Of a stretch of 64,000 nucleotides of DNA, positions 62,580 to 64,000 are shown one piece after another. Source of the DNA: Veillonella sp. T11011-6 (GTDB taxonomy: Bacteria; Bacillota; Negativicutes; Veillonellales; Veillonellaceae). A model generated the notes under the pieces. It saw only the letters and a program-made list of their open reading frames with translations. It was not told the origin of the DNA and searched no databases. The stretch covers positions 377,001-441,000 of the forward strand of contig NZ_PPCW01000005.1 of the NCBI RefSeq assembly GCF_002959755.1, read 5' to 3'. The position numbers and the translations under genes are program-made. The stretch's first letter is position 1. Every line of letters starts with the position of its first letter.

Positions 62580-63317
62580 ATGTCAGGACATTCAAAATGG
62601 GCAAATATTAAACATAAAAAAGGTAAAACCGATGCATTGAAGGCTAAATTGGCTACGAAAATCGGTCGTGAAATTACTGTAGCAGCACGTATGGGTGGTG
62701 CCGATCCAACAGGTAATATGCGTTTGAAATTGGCTTTACAAAAAGCTCGTGAAAACAATATTCCTAAGGATAATATTCAACGTGCTATCGATAAGGGCGT
62801 TGGCGCTACGGATATGAACGCATACGAAGAAATCGTATATGAAGGTTATGGTCCTGCCGGTGTTGCCGTTACTGTAGAGGTTATGACGGATAATCGTAAC
62901 CGTGCGGCTGCAGATGTGCGCCACGCGTTCTCTAAACAAGGTGGTAACCTTGGTGAAAGCGGCTGTGTAGGCTGGATGTTCAAATCTAAAGGCGTTTTCG
63001 TTATCGATAAAGAAGGTCATGACGAAGATGAATTGACTATGCTTGCTCTTGAAGCAGGTGCAGAAGATCTTAAGTCTGAAGATGATGTATTTGAAATTTA
63101 TACTACTCCTGAAGACTATGATGCTGTAGAGGCAGCTCTTGCTGATGCGGGCATTGAAACAGAAGTAGCTAAAATTACCATGATTCCAGATACAACTATT
63201 GAGTTGACTGGTGATGATGCTGTAAAAATGCAAAAAATGCTCGACGTATTGGATGATCTTGATGATGTACAAAACGTATATCACAATGGTATCTTGCCAG
63301 ACGACGAAGAAGAATAA
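62580..63317 (+). CDS. yebC: YebC/TACO1-family protein
   Basis: The 245-residue protein opens with MSGHSKWANIKHKKGKTDA and has GGADPTGNMRLKLALQKARE and NIPKDNIQRAIDKG, the hallmark segments of YebC. Members act as transcription regulators (PmpR) or, as recent work indicates, help ribosomes through difficult proline stretches. The acidic C-terminus DDVQNVYHNG is conserved. AGGAGG precedes the ATG. ruvC follows, as in many bacteria, but behind a terminator. Confidence 0.96.
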   Translation: MSGHSKWANIKHKKGKTDALKAKLATKIGREITVAARMGGADPTGNMRLKLALQKARENNIPKDNIQRAIDKGVGATDMNAYEEIVYEGYGPAGVAVTVEVMTDNRNRAAADVRHAFSKQGGNLGESGCVGWMFKSKGVFVIDKEGHDEDELTMLALEAGAEDLKSEDDVFEIYTTPEDYDAVEAALADAGIETEVAKITMIPDTTIELTGDDAVKMQKMLDVLDDLDDVQNVYHNGILPDDEEE

Positions 63318-63327
63318 TAATTATTAT

Positions 63328-63356
63328 AAGGAGCACTTTAAAGGTGCTCCTTTTTT
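63328..63356 (+). terminator. Terminator after yebC
   Basis: AAGGAGCAC pairs with GTGCTCCTT around a seven-base loop, then TTTTTT. It closes the trmD-yebC operon. Confidence 0.92.
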
Positions 63357-63427
63357 ATGTATTTTTTAGAGAACCATTGGGAATATGAAAATTAATTAGT
63401 TTCTTATAAATTTTCTATGGAAATTCA

Positions 63428-63456
63428 TGAACTTCGATGTGGTATTGTGCTATAAT
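63428..63456 (+). promoter_or_regulatory. ruvC promoter
   Basis: TGCTATAAT at 63448-63456 is a perfect extended -10. TGAACT at 63428-63433, 17 bases upstream, is a modest -35. A start of transcription near 63463 is expected. Confidence 0.65.
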
Positions 63457-63519
63457 AAAATAGATTATGTAATGGAGGTAGGCGACAGCTTATCTCATTT
63501 TTAAACTAAGGGGGTTAAG

Positions 63520-64000
63520 GTGCGAATTATAGGTATTGACCCAGGCACGGCTATATGCGGTTATGGCATTATTGACGTGAAGGGGAGCAAATTAACACCT
63601 GTAGCCTATGGGGCTATTACAACTCCTAAGGAATTAACAGATTCACAGCGGTTGGAAATTTTATTTAATGACCTAAGTGATATTCTAGAGGAATTCAAGC
63701 CTGATAAGTTCGGGGTAGAAGAATTATTCTTCAACCGCAATGTAACGACGGCCATCAAGGTCGGTCAAGCACGTGGTGTTATCTTATTAGCGGCTGAACA
63801 ACAGCGTATTCCTATTTATGAATATACACCGCTACAAATCAAGCAAGCCGTTACAGGTTACGGCAAGGCTGATAAGAATCAGGTCATTTATATGACAATG
63901 AATATTTTGGGGATTCGTGAGAAAATTAAGCCTGATGATACGGCAGATGCATTGGCTGTCGCTATTTGTACGGCTCATAGTTCTCACAATGATAGATTGA
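63520..64000 (+). CDS. ruvC: Holliday junction resolvase RuvC (cut by window edge)
   Basis: RuvC cleaves Holliday junctions during recombinational repair together with RuvAB. The first 160 residues are present; the frame is still open at the right edge, so the end lies outside. The metal-binding acids are visible: Asp in IIGIDPGTAICGYGI (residue 7), Glu in GVEELFFNRN (about 67) and the Asp pair in DDTADALAVAI (near 145-148). The start is GTG 63520, with a GGGGG tract upstream. The strand and spacing suggest ruvA and ruvB come next. Confidence 0.96.
   Translation, partial: MRIIGIDPGTAICGYGIIDVKGSKLTPVAYGAITTPKELTDSQRLEILFNDLSDILEEFKPDKFGVEELFFNRNVTTAIKVGQARGVILLAAEQQRIPIYEYTPLQIKQAVTGYGKADKNQVIYMTMNILGIREKIKPDDTADALAVAICTAHSSHNDRL

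Noticed and set aside
63472-63504. Ten-codon open frame with GGAGG just before ruvC, as a leader peptide
   Set aside because: The GGAGG lies inside the frame and not ahead of it, and no regulatory codons or attenuator hairpin follow.

Overview
This window is chromosomal DNA from a low-GC Gram-negative Firmicute (Negativicutes). It is almost certainly a Veillonella or a very close relative. The main reasons are Firmicute-style informational genes and operon orders (rapZ-yvcK-whiA, ylxM-ffh-rpsP-khpA-ylqD-rimM-trmD, a PyrR-type attenuator, strong AGGAGG ribosome binding sites) next to a complete outer-membrane and lipid A-Kdo gene set, and two tandem SLH-domain OmpM porins of the Veillonella type.

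Layout. (1) 1-7443: the C-terminus of a TamB protein, BamA, three Skp/OmpH-like chaperones (one a lipoprotein), LpxD and a lipid A-type acyltransferase. A large terminator hairpin follows. (2) 7706-9799: lpxC-fabZ-lpxA with its own promoter and terminator. (3) 10167-24776: one long, tightly packed co-directional run lpxI-lpxB-msbA-kdtA-lpxK-kdsB-kdsA-kdsD-kdsC-acyltransferase-lptC-lptA-lptB-lptF-DUF3084. Together (1)-(3) cover lipid A synthesis, Kdo synthesis and transfer, flipping, most of the Lpt bridge and outer-membrane protein assembly. lptD and a second LptF/G permease are not here. (4) 24891-26859: an RNase H-fold protein, a YitT membrane protein and signal peptidase I. (5) 27279-30603: two single-gene ompM units with matching promoters and a shared leader RNA element. 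(6) 30843-38207: HAD phosphatase, rapZ, yvcK, whiA and a 1095-residue secreted protein with a very long charged helix. (7) 38281-46811: a pyrimidine operon pyrB-pyrC-carA-carB-pyrK-pyrD behind a PyrR-type attenuator. (8) 46870-53576: single genes on both strands (LysR regulator, a 62-aa basic protein, YigZ, CopA copper ATPase, an ECF transporter S component, an RclA-like flavoprotein). (9) 53645-56899: ylxM-ffh-rpsP-khpA-ylqD-rimM. (10) 57003-63356: trmD, an NAD(P)-binding protein, a four-gene module in the order of E. coli yjfK-yjfL-yjfM-yjfC, a SPOUT-type RNA methyltransferase and yebC. (11) 63520-64000: the start of ruvC.

Items most worth a second look: the membrane-associated ATP-grasp ligase module inside the trmD operon; a 20-nt element at the same distance (about +50) from both predicted ompM start sites, behind differently sequenced but similarly folded stems; the 1095-aa protein with about 570 residues of KAEEAR-type helix ending the whiA operon; and a pyr attenuator whose alternative pairings can be traced base by base. 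No tRNA, rRNA, CRISPR array, prophage or insertion sequence was seen. All functions are read from motifs, lengths and gene order; no database search was run.
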